64,000 nt of DNA from Clostridium sp. (GTDB taxonomy: Bacteria; Bacillota; Clostridia; Lachnospirales; Lachnospiraceae). The stretch spans positions 33,753-97,752 of the forward strand of contig JAGZZT010000008.1 of the NCBI GenBank assembly GCA_018377235.1. Reading direction: 5' to 3'. The first letter of the stretch is position 1. Each line of letters starts with the position of its first letter. This document shows positions 9,652 to 18,684 of this stretch, in pieces. A model generated the notes under the pieces. It worked only from the letters and a program-made list of their open reading frames with translations, was not told the DNA's origin and made no database searches. Both the position numbers and the translations under genes were made by a program.

Positions 9652-10872
9652 ATGTACTGTGTACGCAAGGTTACAGATGATATCTACTGGGTAGGAGCCA
9701 ACGAGCACCGCCTTCATCTGTTTGAAAATATTCACCCAATCCCAAGAGGCGTTTCCTATAACGCATACCTTCTCTTAGATGAGAAGACTGCCCTGTTTGA
9801 TACAGTAGACTGGGCAGCCTGCCGCCAGCTTCTGGAAAATCTGGATCACCTGTTAGACGGACGCTCTCTGGATTATCTGGTTATCAACCACATGGAGCCG
9901 GATCACGGTGCCTCCATCGAAGAGGTGCTGCTGCGCTACCCGGATGTAACCATCATCAGCACAGAGAAATCATTCATGCTGATGCGCCAGTTCGGCTTTG
10001 CCGTTGATTCTCATCCTCTCATGGAGGTGAAGGAAGGCGATTCTATCTCATTTGGAAAACATAACATTCAGTTTATTGCAGCCCCTATGGTACACTGGCC
10101 TGAAGTCATGGTTTCCTTTGACTCGACAGACGGAGTTCTCTTCTCCGCCGATGCCTTCGGCTCCTTCGGAGCTTTAGACGGAAAGCTCTTTGCTGATGAG
10201 GTCAACTTCGACCGTGACTGGATTGACGATGCCCGCCGCTACCTGTCAAATATTGTTGGAAAATACGGCCCGCATATTCAGCTTCTGTTAAAAAAAGCTT
10301 CTGGAATCTTAGAGCAGATTCACTACATCTGTCCTCTCCACGGACCTGTATGGAGAAAGGATTTAGGCTACTTTATCGATAAATATGATAAATGGAGCCG
10401 CTATGAGCCGGAAGAAAAGGGCGTTATGATTGCATACGCTTCCATGTACGGCAATACAGAAGCTGCCGCTCAGGCTCTGGCATCCCGTCTCTGTGAAAGA
10501 GGATGCACCAATGTGTGGATGTACGATGTGTCAAACACCCACATCTCACAGCTGATTTCTGAGTCCTTCCGTTTAAGCCATATTGTGCTGGCATCTGTTA
10601 CCTACAATCTGGGTATCTACCCGGTGATGCACAATTATCTGATGGATATGAAGGCATTAAATCTCCAGAACCGTACCTTCGCCATCATTGAAAATGGTTC
10701 CTGGGCCTGCAAATCCGGCGATCTGATGCAGAAATTCATCAATGAGGAGTTAAAAAATATGACGGTTCTGAATGAACGCTTATCCTTAGCCTCCTCCCTG
10801 CTGCCAGATAAGGCTGCAGAGCTGGATATGCTGGCAGACGCTATCGCCGAGTCTGTAAAGGCTGCTAAATAA
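9652..10872 (+). CDS. fprA: A-type flavoprotein FprA (flavodiiron O2/NO reductase)
   Basis: A 406-residue flavodiiron protein: an N-terminal metallo-beta-lactamase-like domain carrying the di-iron site (HMEPDH near 80-85, HWPEVM near 148, SADAFG near 166, CPLHGP near 226) and a C-terminal flavodoxin domain beginning at AYASMYGNTEAAAQAL, the FMN-binding loop. The family reduces O2 to water, or NO to N2O, and takes electrons from rubredoxin. Here the rubredoxin is supplied by the preceding fusion protein. The ATG follows AAAGGAGG. Expected role is oxygen protection in an anaerobe. Confidence 0.95.
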   Translation: MYCVRKVTDDIYWVGANEHRLHLFENIHPIPRGVSYNAYLLLDEKTALFDTVDWAACRQLLENLDHLLDGRSLDYLVINHMEPDHGASIEEVLLRYPDVTIISTEKSFMLMRQFGFAVDSHPLMEVKEGDSISFGKHNIQFIAAPMVHWPEVMVSFDSTDGVLFSADAFGSFGALDGKLFADEVNFDRDWIDDARRYLSNIVGKYGPHIQLLLKKASGILEQIHYICPLHGPVWRKDLGYFIDKYDKWSRYEPEEKGVMIAYASMYGNTEAAAQALASRLCERGCTNVWMYDVSNTHISQLISESFRLSHIVLASVTYNLGIYPVMHNYLMDMKALNLQNRTFAIIENGSWACKSGDLMQKFINEELKNMTVLNERLSLASSLLPDKAAELDMLADAIAESVKAAK

Positions 10873-10886
10873 ATACTTTCCTGCAT

Positions 10887-10932
10887 GGAAATCCGCAGAT
10901 TGGGATTTTTCCCTCCTGCGGATTTCTTTTTT
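10887..10932 (+). terminator. Rho-independent terminator of the fprA operon
   Basis: GGAAATCCGCAG pairs with CTGCGGATTTC and is followed by six T, 15 bp after the fprA stop. Confidence 0.88.
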
Positions 10933-11073
10933 CACAATATATTCCTCCGTTTTTCCCTCTTGTTCCAATTTATCCTCTCCACCAGCGGAAAAACTGCCGT
11001 TTTCCATGTATTTATCAGTTGAATATTATCCTTATATTGATTATAATTAACTATAACGGAGGTGCAGTACACA

Positions 11074-11229
11074 ATGAAAGATATGAAAACAATCATAATT
11101 ACAATTCTGTGCGGCGTAATCGCCGGCCTGGCCTTTATTCTGAAAAAGCAGCAGGATATCCAGATGGTTCTTGCGCTCAGTCACCGGGAACTGGAAAGCT
11201 GGCTGGATGAGGGAAAACGGGTCAAGTAG
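11074..11229 (+). CDS. Small single-span membrane protein, unknown
   Basis: A 51-residue reading frame. It begins MKDMKTIIITILCGVIAGLA, one predicted transmembrane helix, and continues with a charged, probably helical tail (HRELESWLDEGKRVK). CGGAGG lies 11 bp before the ATG, a little far but usable. The gene stands between the fprA terminator and the inverted repeat at 11273. I do not recognise the family; reality as a gene rests on the ribosome binding site and the sensible helix-plus-tail layout. Confidence 0.5.
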   Translation: MKDMKTIIITILCGVIAGLAFILKKQQDIQMVLALSHRELESWLDEGKRVK

Positions 11230-11272
11230 GAACAGAACATACACAGGACAAACAATTATGATAAAAACGCAG

Positions 11273-11327
11273 CGGAAAAGCAGGCACAGACTGTTTTAGG
11301 ACAGTCTCTATGTCTGCTTATTTTCCG
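11273..11327. terminator. Long hairpin between convergent genes, likely bidirectional terminator
   Basis: CGGAAAAGCAG pairs with CTGC..TTTTCCG at the base and AGACTGT with ACAGTCT at the top. The U-tract is weak on the plus side. On the minus side it lies 41 bp beyond the gamma-glutamyltransferase stop. Confidence 0.6.
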
Positions 11328-11368
11328 TGTGTCTATTTTATCTGATTCCGGGAAGTTTTCTCTTCATA

Positions 11369-13111
11369 TCAGTTCTGTGGCTTTGGAATAAAGCAAAGGC
11401 CGTCGATACAGACTGAGCCTGAACCAGTGAGAACTCCTCCTCCGCCATCTACGCGGCTGGTTCCTCCAGGAAAAAACAGGCCTTCTTTTTTTAAAATTCC
11501 ATTGGGCATCACCAGAAGGACTCCAAAGTCTCCAGTCTCTTTTATAGTATGTCCTTTTCCCTTTAAAATCGCAATCGTATCCGGCGAAAATCCCGCTTCC
11601 AGCTCCAGCCCCTGCTCTCTCGTCAGACAGCACATATGCGGCGTTTTCACAGCAGAATCCATCATCATGCCATAGTCGATAGTGTTTACAATCAACTGCA
11701 GCGTACTGGTAATAATTCTCGGGCCTCCAGCAGCCCCTACCGCCATCACTGGCTTTCCATCCTGCATCACAAGGGTAGGAGACATACTGGACAAAGGAGT
11801 TTTTCCAGGCCTCACCGCATTGGCCATACCATAGGCGAGTCCCTGAGTCGTTCTCACGCCTGCCTTAGCGCTAAAATCTGCCATAGTGTTATTCATAATA
11901 AAACCCCGTCCTGGAACTACTACTCCACATCCCCACCAGTTCCGTATCGTCTGAGTCTGGGCAATCACATTGCCTTTTTTGTCCATAACAGTAAAGTTAG
12001 ATGTACAGCCTCTATATTCTCTGGCCTCTATCCCCTCTGACGGCGCATATTCTCCTGCTTTATCCATAGAAATCTTTCCTGCCAGCTCTTTCGCATACTC
12101 CTTGGAAAGAATTTTCTTCAGGTTAATCTGTACAAAATCTGGATCTCCCATGGCCACAGAACGGTCTGCAAACATCAGCTTCATGGTCTCTGCCATAACG
12201 TGAACGCTGGAAGCTGAGTGAAATCCCATTGCATTTAAATCAAAATTTTCCAGAATATTCAGCATCTGAATCAAATGACTTCCCCCTGAAGAAGGAGGCG
12301 GCATAGAGATAACTTCATATCCTCTGTAATTTCCTCTGACTGGCTCCCGCTCCGTCACACAGCAGTTCTCCAGATCCTCTTTCTCCAAAACTCCATGATA
12401 CCGGTTCACCTGAGATACAATTTCCTCTGCAACAGGCCCTTTATAGAACCAGTCCACTCCATACTCTGCCACTGCTTCCATAACAGCAGCCAGTTCCTCA
12501 TTATAGATCAGCTCTCCGAACTGCCTAGGCTTTCCATTGTTTAAATAAAGTCCCCTAAATCCCTGATATTCCCGGCTGTTGTGCTCTGCCTCTGGTGTGT
12601 TGCTGATTCTGGCATAGGAGAAACCACAGAAAAAACCTTTTCTGCACAGGCGGATCGCCGGAGCAGAAACCTCTGCCCAGGTCATGGTTCCATGGTTCTT
12701 TAACAGCTGATCCATGGCTCTGTAAAAAGCCGGAACTGCCACAGAACGTCCCGAAAATTCAGTCAGGTTTAAATCCACTTCCCCATTCTCGTCAAGAAAC
12801 ATATCCTGAAATGCATTTTTAGGAGCCGTACCCCTGGCGTCCACAGAGCCGACCTTATCCTGGCTGCTGTCATAAAACACCTGAAAACATCCTCCGCCAA
12901 TACCGCTGTGGTAGGGTTCCACCACTCCCAGAACCAATGAAACTGCCGCAGCCGCATCAAAGGCATTTCCTCCCTTATTTAAAATCTCCAGACCTGCCTG
13001 GGCTGCATAAGGATTGTTAGCGCTGACCGCTCCTTCACTTCCAGACACATGAGGCTTATACATTGCAATCGTATCATCCGCTGACATATTCAAATATGGT
13101 CTGTTAGGCAT
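11369..13111 (-). CDS. Gamma-glutamyltransferase family protein
   Basis: A 580-residue Ntn-hydrolase. It begins with the family's typical early blocks (NPYAAQAGLEILNKGGNAFDA, SGIGGG) and has the oxyanion-hole pattern MPPPSSGG. The expected autoprocessing nucleophile is the Thr in CTSNFTVMD, aligned with TTHYSVVD of characterised enzymes; the second Thr and His are Ser and Asn here. GGT cleaves gamma-glutamyl amides such as glutathione. No signal peptide is visible, so this copy is probably cytoplasmic, unlike most bacterial GGTs. It follows a sodium:solute symporter gene by 11 bp, suggesting that the transporter imports its substrate. The ATG follows AGGAGGG. Confidence 0.88.
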   Translation of the reverse strand: MPNRPYLNMSADDTIAMYKPHVSGSEGAVSANNPYAAQAGLEILNKGGNAFDAAAAVSLVLGVVEPYHSGIGGGCFQVFYDSSQDKVGSVDARGTAPKNAFQDMFLDENGEVDLNLTEFSGRSVAVPAFYRAMDQLLKNHGTMTWAEVSAPAIRLCRKGFFCGFSYARISNTPEAEHNSREYQGFRGLYLNNGKPRQFGELIYNEELAAVMEAVAEYGVDWFYKGPVAEEIVSQVNRYHGVLEKEDLENCCVTEREPVRGNYRGYEVISMPPPSSGGSHLIQMLNILENFDLNAMGFHSASSVHVMAETMKLMFADRSVAMGDPDFVQINLKKILSKEYAKELAGKISMDKAGEYAPSEGIEAREYRGCTSNFTVMDKKGNVIAQTQTIRNWWGCGVVVPGRGFIMNNTMADFSAKAGVRTTQGLAYGMANAVRPGKTPLSSMSPTLVMQDGKPVMAVGAAGGPRIITSTLQLIVNTIDYGMMMDSAVKTPHMCCLTREQGLELEAGFSPDTIAILKGKGHTIKETGDFGVLLVMPNGILKKEGLFFPGGTSRVDGGGGVLTGSGSVCIDGLCFIPKPQN

Positions 13112-13122
13112 AAGCTTCCCTC

Positions 13123-14487
13123 CTACTTCTCTTTATTTAAAAGTGTTGCTGCAATTCCGGCCGCATAGCTCACGAGAATTGTGGGATATACTACGTTCAG
13201 CACATCATTCATCCCCACTGCAACCCAGACAACTGCTGTGATAATTCCAGCCGCCACGCTGACTAAAGATGCTGCTGCATTCACCCGTTTCCAGAACAGG
13301 CCCACAATAACAGAGTAGCTGAATGGAGAGGTTACTACATAAGTTAATGTCAAAAACAGACTAGTCATCTGGGCTGACGGAACGAAAAATCCTACTAACA
13401 ATGAAATATAAGCTACTGCAATAGTTCCAAACCGTGAAATTTTTAATACAGTTTTATCGTCTGCATCTGGTCGAATCTGCTTCTTGTAAATATTGGTAAG
13501 AATAGTTCCGGTAGCCATCATCATGGTGGCCATGGTAGCCGCAATAATCATGGTACACACAGCGAAAATAATTCCTGCTGTCACTGGAGAACTCATATCC
13601 CTGATTGCCCAGGCAAAAGCTGCAGCTCCATCTCCCAGCCCATCATTTTTTGCTCTGGCCATCATTCCAATCATAGCAGTAAGAATACAAATCGGTGCTG
13701 CAATTATATATCCCAGAATACACCCATTTCTGGCAGTTTTATCATCTTTAGCCGCCAGCATAGGCTGAAGAGCTGACTGGAGAACAACAGAACTCAGAGC
13801 TCCTCCCAGCGCCCATGCTATAATCTCCTGTGACGGCATTGCGCTCAGCTTATCATATCCTTCCGGAAGCCGCTCAATTAAGCCGGAATATCCCCCAAAC
13901 TCTCCCAAATGAGAGACAACAAACCAAATAAGCAGAGCGTAGGTAGCCACACACACAACCCGGCCGATGGCGGCAGAGCCCTTCATACCTGCAAATCCTG
14001 TATATACAGCCGCTATAGTAACTCCTACAAACATGGCAAGCCCTGTATTCAGATTTGGAAGTACAATTTGAATAATAGACGCGATAGTTTTTAGCTGGAT
14101 TGGAATATAGAGAATTCCAAATACAATCCATACATAAGACTGCACTCTCGCCACAGCAGGAGAATACCTGCCTTCCAAATAGTCCGGCAGAGCATCGCTG
14201 GGCAGATTTTTCCTGAGAGTTTTAGCCAGCAGTCCGATGAGCAGAATATAAAGTCCGCTGGCAATAGAATACCAGCACCCGGCAATTCCCATCGTATAGC
14301 CGTTCTGAGCTGCTCCCACCACGCTCATTCCGCCAATCTGCCAGGCTCCCAGCATGGCTCCTACAGCGAACACACTCATGGAACGGTCTCCTCCGCTCCA
14401 CTGGCTGGCCTTAGTAATCTTTGTTCCTGCATAGATGCCGACTCCGATAATCAGCATAAAGGTGATAATCCAGGTAGCAATTAACAT
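13123..14487 (-). CDS. Sodium:solute symporter (SSS family)
   Basis: A 454-residue membrane protein with about 13 hydrophobic segments and the SSS pattern in its early helices (GGDRSMSVFAVGAMLGAWQI, then SLEGRY-like DALPDYLEGRY). Family members couple Na+ to uptake of sugars, amino acids or organic acids. I set the start at the ATG following AAAGGAGG at 14495, not the longer open frame. It sits between an AraC-type regulator upstream and a cytoplasmic gamma-glutamyltransferase downstream, so a gamma-glutamyl compound is a reasonable but unproven substrate. Confidence 0.9.
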   Translation of the reverse strand: MLIATWIITFMLIIGVGIYAGTKITKASQWSGGDRSMSVFAVGAMLGAWQIGGMSVVGAAQNGYTMGIAGCWYSIASGLYILLIGLLAKTLRKNLPSDALPDYLEGRYSPAVARVQSYVWIVFGILYIPIQLKTIASIIQIVLPNLNTGLAMFVGVTIAAVYTGFAGMKGSAAIGRVVCVATYALLIWFVVSHLGEFGGYSGLIERLPEGYDKLSAMPSQEIIAWALGGALSSVVLQSALQPMLAAKDDKTARNGCILGYIIAAPICILTAMIGMMARAKNDGLGDGAAAFAWAIRDMSSPVTAGIIFAVCTMIIAATMATMMMATGTILTNIYKKQIRPDADDKTVLKISRFGTIAVAYISLLVGFFVPSAQMTSLFLTLTYVVTSPFSYSVIVGLFWKRVNAAASLVSVAAGIITAVVWVAVGMNDVLNVVYPTILVSYAAGIAATLLNKEK

Positions 14488-14540
14488 ACACGTTCCTCCT
14501 TTTCTCACTTTTTTCCTCTTGCTGATATTTTATCGGTTTT

Positions 14541-15383
14541 TTATTCTATTGTCTTGTATAAATCAGAACTCTTTTTCCGGTAAGCGCCTGGACAAAAGCC
14601 GGAAAACTCTTTAAACTCTCTGCTGTAGTGAGCCTGATCACAGTATCCCAGACGGACAGCCTCCTGAGCCAGACAGGTAGTCCCTTCATTTTCTCTCTGA
14701 AACTGACATTCCCTGTGAATCTCCCTCAAGGCATGCTGAAAACGAGTCTGCCTGCAGAGCTGCTTGGGTGGAATTCCCACTTTTTCTACCATCAGTTCCT
14801 GAATTCGGCGTCCTGTGTAGGCTGTTTCCAATTCCAATTCCTTCATTTTTATGTTTCCTCTTTTTTCCCAAATCAGGTGCTGAATCTGCAGAGCAGTTCT
14901 GCTCGTCTGTTTTTTGAGACCTGTCTTTTCCTCATTCCAGCTACTCAGCAGGGAAAATACAGCCTCCTGGGGACTCCTCTCCGCCCCCGTTAAACAAACT
15001 GCGTCCTTCAGCTGCCCAACCTGTACCGGCGAAAGTATATCCCTCATATCCATCCCATCTGGCAGAATCTCATAAGCAGGAATGGAAAAAATATCAGAAA
15101 ACCGGCCAGGAGCAAAACGGACAAACAGTCCTGTTTTAAGACCGTGAAGCGAGATTTCCGCCTTCTTGCTGAGCACTCCGTAACAGATTCCAAAAAACTC
15201 CTCTGAGTCGGATAAAATCAGGCCAATCTGCCCATTTCCAGGCACACAGAGCCAGGATTTCGTCTGCCATTTCATATGGGACACAGAAATCCCCTCCTTC
15301 TCCCATGGCATGCAGCCTGTACAATCTTCTTCTGCTGCTTCCCAAAATGGCTGAATCGAATAAAAATACCCGGTATCCTTCAT
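14541..15383 (-). CDS. AraC-family transcriptional regulator
   Basis: A 280-residue protein with an N-terminal ligand/dimer region of unknown specificity and a C-terminal AraC DNA-binding domain: two helix-turn-helix units, the second ending in AVRLGYCDQAHYSREFKEF and GFCPGAYRKK, a close match to the family signature. It is 53 bp upstream of the symporter-GGT pair on the same strand and is probably their local activator. Start follows GAGG at 8 bp. The effector cannot be read from sequence. Confidence 0.92.
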   Translation of the reverse strand: MKDTGYFYSIQPFWEAAEEDCTGCMPWEKEGISVSHMKWQTKSWLCVPGNGQIGLILSDSEEFFGICYGVLSKKAEISLHGLKTGLFVRFAPGRFSDIFSIPAYEILPDGMDMRDILSPVQVGQLKDAVCLTGAERSPQEAVFSLLSSWNEEKTGLKKQTSRTALQIQHLIWEKRGNIKMKELELETAYTGRRIQELMVEKVGIPPKQLCRQTRFQHALREIHRECQFQRENEGTTCLAQEAVRLGYCDQAHYSREFKEFSGFCPGAYRKKSSDLYKTIE

Positions 15384-15507
15384 CTGTCCGCCTCCCCTCT
15401 GTGATCACAACAGGGGCACAGGCCCTCCGGCCATGCCGGAACGCCTCCACCCTATTGTTCTGATTTTTAAGTTTTCTGTCTTTGCTCTTTTCGTCTATCT
15501 GCCGGTT

Positions 15508-15864
15508 TTACTTCAGTTCTCCTGACGCTACAATATCCGCTCCGCATCCGCATATATTTTCTATTATAATATCATATCGCTTTACAGGGGCAGTTACTTC
15601 CTTTTTTCTGATCTCTTCCATGCACTGCATCAAAAGTTCTTTCGGAACCGGACGGCTGGAGCGAACAGGAAGAAGTGGGTGAGCTTCGCTGTCTGTCTTT
15701 ACAGTAGTAGTAAGAATCCGCACTGGATGTGAAAACTCCTGACGGCCATATTCCTCTCCGCGGCGGCAGGTGTACCCTGTAATAGAGGTTACCTGATCCC
15801 CCTCTCCTTCCACCAGAATATGGCAGCCCATAGGGCAGACTGTACAGATAATTTCCTTTGTCAT
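15508..15864 (-). CDS. DUF1667 protein, small Cys-rich partner of the glycerol-3-phosphate dehydrogenase
   Basis: A 118-residue protein with an N-terminal cluster CTVCPMGC, a further Cys near residue 33 and a C-terminal CGCG, typical of DUF1667 proteins, which probably bind a metal or Fe-S cluster. It is encoded last in the glp operon, directly after the second flavoprotein (stop TAA lies 4 bp before this ATG, AAGGAGG in the preceding gene's end). The conserved neighbourhood with GlpA-like and FAD/NAD-binding proteins suggests a subunit or electron carrier of an anaerobic glycerol-3-phosphate dehydrogenase complex. Confidence 0.85.
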   Translation of the reverse strand: MTKEIICTVCPMGCHILVEGEGDQVTSITGYTCRRGEEYGRQEFSHPVRILTTTVKTDSEAHPLLPVRSSRPVPKELLMQCMEEIRKKEVTAPVKRYDIIIENICGCGADIVASGELK

Positions 15865-15868
15865 AGGT

Positions 15869-17176
15869 TTACGCCTCCTTCTCAATTTCAACTGTCACAT
15901 CGCCCTTCACAAGGTTTAAAGGAATTTCAATAGATTCCATCTCTCCAGGGTTGATTCTTAATGCCTTTTTCGCCTTGATCTCCTCCCCGCCGCACTTAGC
16001 TGAAATTCTCACTTCTGTATCAGGAGACAGAACTCTGAAAAACAGGCGGACAGTTTCTTTTTCATCTGCTTCCCGTCCGCTCAAAGACTGATCCAGACAG
16101 ATCGACTGAGGACAGAGATATCTCACATTCCTTCCTGGAACTGCTTTTGCTGAACAAACGCTGACTGAATTTTCTGCACAGCCCTGCCCGCCTTTCCGGC
16201 GCAAAGCATATCTGGCGGCGCAGGCGCCTGCCTGCATGCTCTCTGTAGTCACATTATCTACTAAATCATTGACATGCACCACGTTTCCGCAGGCAAAAAT
16301 TCCTGGGGATGAGGTCTGCATATACTGGTTGACAGACGGGCCATTTGTCACTGGATTCATTTCGATTCCTGCCTGTCTTGTCAGCTCGTTCTCTGGCAGA
16401 AGACCTACTGACAGAAGCAGGGTATCGCAGGGGATAAACTCCTCTGTCTCAGGAATCGGCTTTTTATTCTCATCTACTGCAGCCACATATACGCCTTCTA
16501 CACGCTCGTTCCCCACAATTCTGGTCACTGTGTGGGACAGCTTTAAAGGAATGCCAAAGTCATCCAGACACTGCACTTTATTTCTGGTAAGTCCTGCCAA
16601 AAAGTCCATAATCTCCACTACGGCCTTCACATGAGCCCCCTCCAGGCTCATTCTTCTGGCCATAATCATTCCGATATCTCCAGATCCTAAAATTACCACT
16701 TCCCGTCCAACCATGGCATTCTGACGGTTAATCAGCCTCTGCGCGGCTCCTGCTGTGTAAACGCCTGCTGGTCTGCTTCCCGGAATCTGAATTCCGGCTC
16801 TCGTTTTCTCTCTGCATCCCATGGCCAGCACAATGCTGCCAGCCTTTACTCTCGTCATTCCATACTTGGAATTAACGCAGTACACAGCCATTTCCTCTGG
16901 GATAACTTCCAGCACCATGGAATTTAATAAAACCTCCGCGCCCAGTTTTTCTGCCTCACCGCTGAACCGTCCTGCGTACTCTGGTCCTGTCAGCTCTTCC
17001 TTAAAATAGGTCAGTCCAAAGCCTGGATGAATGCACTGCTGTAAAATGCCTCCCACGCTCTCATCACGCTCAATAAGAAGCACTCTGCCGGCCCCTTCCT
17101 TCTTCGCCGCTACTGCTGCGGAAAGTCCTGCCGGTCCAGCTCCGATAATCGCCACATCACATGTTATCTCATACAT
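15869..17176 (-). CDS. FAD/NAD(P)-binding oxidoreductase of the glp operon
   Basis: A 435-residue two-dinucleotide-binding-domain flavoprotein. The FAD motif is GAGPAGLSAA near residues 12-21, the NAD(P) motif GSGDIGMIMA lies mid-protein, and a C-terminal ATG-type FAD motif (PGIFACGNVVHVNDL) follows. The last 100 residues form a small beta-rich extension. It probably passes electrons between the GlpA-like dehydrogenase encoded upstream and another acceptor, filling the place that GlpB takes in enteric anaerobic G3P dehydrogenase. Start follows AAGGAGA. Annotated by some as a sarcosine oxidase alpha-like or opine oxidase subunit; glycerol context argues for G3P. Confidence 0.88.
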   Translation of the reverse strand: MYEITCDVAIIGAGPAGLSAAVAAKKEGAGRVLLIERDESVGGILQQCIHPGFGLTYFKEELTGPEYAGRFSGEAEKLGAEVLLNSMVLEVIPEEMAVYCVNSKYGMTRVKAGSIVLAMGCREKTRAGIQIPGSRPAGVYTAGAAQRLINRQNAMVGREVVILGSGDIGMIMARRMSLEGAHVKAVVEIMDFLAGLTRNKVQCLDDFGIPLKLSHTVTRIVGNERVEGVYVAAVDENKKPIPETEEFIPCDTLLLSVGLLPENELTRQAGIEMNPVTNGPSVNQYMQTSSPGIFACGNVVHVNDLVDNVTTESMQAGACAARYALRRKGGQGCAENSVSVCSAKAVPGRNVRYLCPQSICLDQSLSGREADEKETVRLFFRVLSPDTEVRISAKCGGEEIKAKKALRINPGEMESIEIPLNLVKGDVTVEIEKEA

Positions 17177-17222
17177 ACGAATCTCTCCTTCTGTCTGCTG
17201 TCTCTGCCTGATACAGTTCCTG

Positions 17223-18662
17223 CTATCTCATCCTTCCCGTTACCATGTAGGAACCTGCATTATTTTTATTCACCTGCTCTACTGGAATGTTCCACTCCTT
17301 AGCCAGAATTTCGATTACCTTGGGACCGCAGAAGCCGCCCTGGCAGCGTCCCATTCCGGCGCGCACTCTCCGCTTCACTGCGTCCATGCTTCTGGCTCCC
17401 AAAGGACGGCGAATGCAGTCTAAAATCTCTCCCTCTGTGATAGTCTCACAACGGCAGATAACTGTTCCGTAGGCAGGATTTTCTTTAATCAGCTTTTCCT
17501 TTGCCTCTCTGTCAAGCTCGTGAAACCGGACGATTCCCTTTCTGGTCTTTTTAAAATTCTCCTTAAATATAAGAGGAGCGCCGTGATCAATGAGAAGCTG
17601 AGCCACATATTTGCCCATAGCTACAGAAAGTGTCAGGCCTGTGGAACGGACGCCGGACAGATTGACGAAACCTTCCAAATCTTCCCACATATCCACATGA
17701 AGTCCCTCTGGATTTCTGTTAGGGCGCAGGCCGCTGTACTGGGTAATAGTATCTTTTACATTGACGTTTGGAATCAGACGCTTCACATCGTCCACAATAC
17801 TCTGAAGCCCCTCTGGCGTCACGCTCTTATCGGTCTTATTGTCCAAATCCTCCGCAGTCGGGCCTACCAGCATATTTCCGTGGATGGTAGGACACATCAG
17901 CTTGCCCTTTGTCACCTTTGTCGGAATCGGCAGAACAATGTGATCTACCTTGCAGCTGGTATTCTTATCTAAAATATAGAACTGTCCTCTTCTGGCCACT
18001 ACCTTATAGTCGGCCTTTCCTACCATGGCTGCAATCTCATCACAGTAGAGAGCCGCCGCATTGATTACATAATCGGTCTCGATGGTTCCGCCTGTGGTCT
18101 CCACCGCCTTTACCTTTCCGTTTTCTGTCTGAATTCCCGTTACCTTTGTGTTAAGCAGGAAGGAGACACCGTTTTCATTGGCATTTTCCGCCAGAGCCTG
18201 CACCAGAATAAACGGATCGATAATGCTTTCCCTTGGAATGTAAAGTCCTCCCTTTACCTCCGGATTCAGGTTAGGCTCCATAGCCAAAAGCTCCTCGCCT
18301 GTCTTATACTCTACATCATACACCCTGTTTTTGAAGGCCTTGGCCTTGATCTCCGGCAGTTTTTCATACTGCTCCTGGGTAATGGCGGGCAAAATTGCGC
18401 CGATTCTCTTAAACGGTACGTCCAGATCTCTCGTCAGCTCATCATACATAGGATTGGCTGCCACTACCAGCTGAGACTCCAGCGTTCCCGGGGAAGCGTC
18501 ATAGCCGGTGTGGATAATGGCGCTGTTGGATTTAGAAGCGTCCCCTCCAATATCCTCATTTTTATCCACCACAATTACATCGATCTTATATTTGGAAAGT
18601 TCTCTGGCAACGGCGCAGCCCACTGCGCCGGCGCCGATTACTACTACGTTTGTCCTCATCAT
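17223..18662 (-). CDS. glpA: Glycerol-3-phosphate dehydrogenase, GlpA-like, with BFD-type Fe-S domain
   Basis: A 479-residue DAO-fold flavoprotein. The FAD-binding motif GAGAVGCAVARELS is at the N-terminus. The C-terminal about 80 residues are a bacterioferritin-associated-ferredoxin-like [2Fe-2S] domain with Cys in CRCET and GRCQGGFCGP. This layout is that of the anaerobic G3P dehydrogenase large subunit, oxidising glycerol-3-phosphate to dihydroxyacetone phosphate. It lies 22 bp downstream of glpK and upstream of the second flavoprotein and DUF1667 gene, all one operon. Two adjacent ATGs follow AGGAGG; the first is used here. Confidence 0.9.
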   Translation of the reverse strand: MMRTNVVVIGAGAVGCAVARELSKYKIDVIVVDKNEDIGGDASKSNSAIIHTGYDASPGTLESQLVVAANPMYDELTRDLDVPFKRIGAILPAITQEQYEKLPEIKAKAFKNRVYDVEYKTGEELLAMEPNLNPEVKGGLYIPRESIIDPFILVQALAENANENGVSFLLNTKVTGIQTENGKVKAVETTGGTIETDYVINAAALYCDEIAAMVGKADYKVVARRGQFYILDKNTSCKVDHIVLPIPTKVTKGKLMCPTIHGNMLVGPTAEDLDNKTDKSVTPEGLQSIVDDVKRLIPNVNVKDTITQYSGLRPNRNPEGLHVDMWEDLEGFVNLSGVRSTGLTLSVAMGKYVAQLLIDHGAPLIFKENFKKTRKGIVRFHELDREAKEKLIKENPAYGTVICRCETITEGEILDCIRRPLGARSMDAVKRRVRAGMGRCQGGFCGPKVIEILAKEWNIPVEQVNKNNAGSYMVTGRMR

Positions 18663-18684
18663 CCTCGTTCCTCCTGTCCGATTC

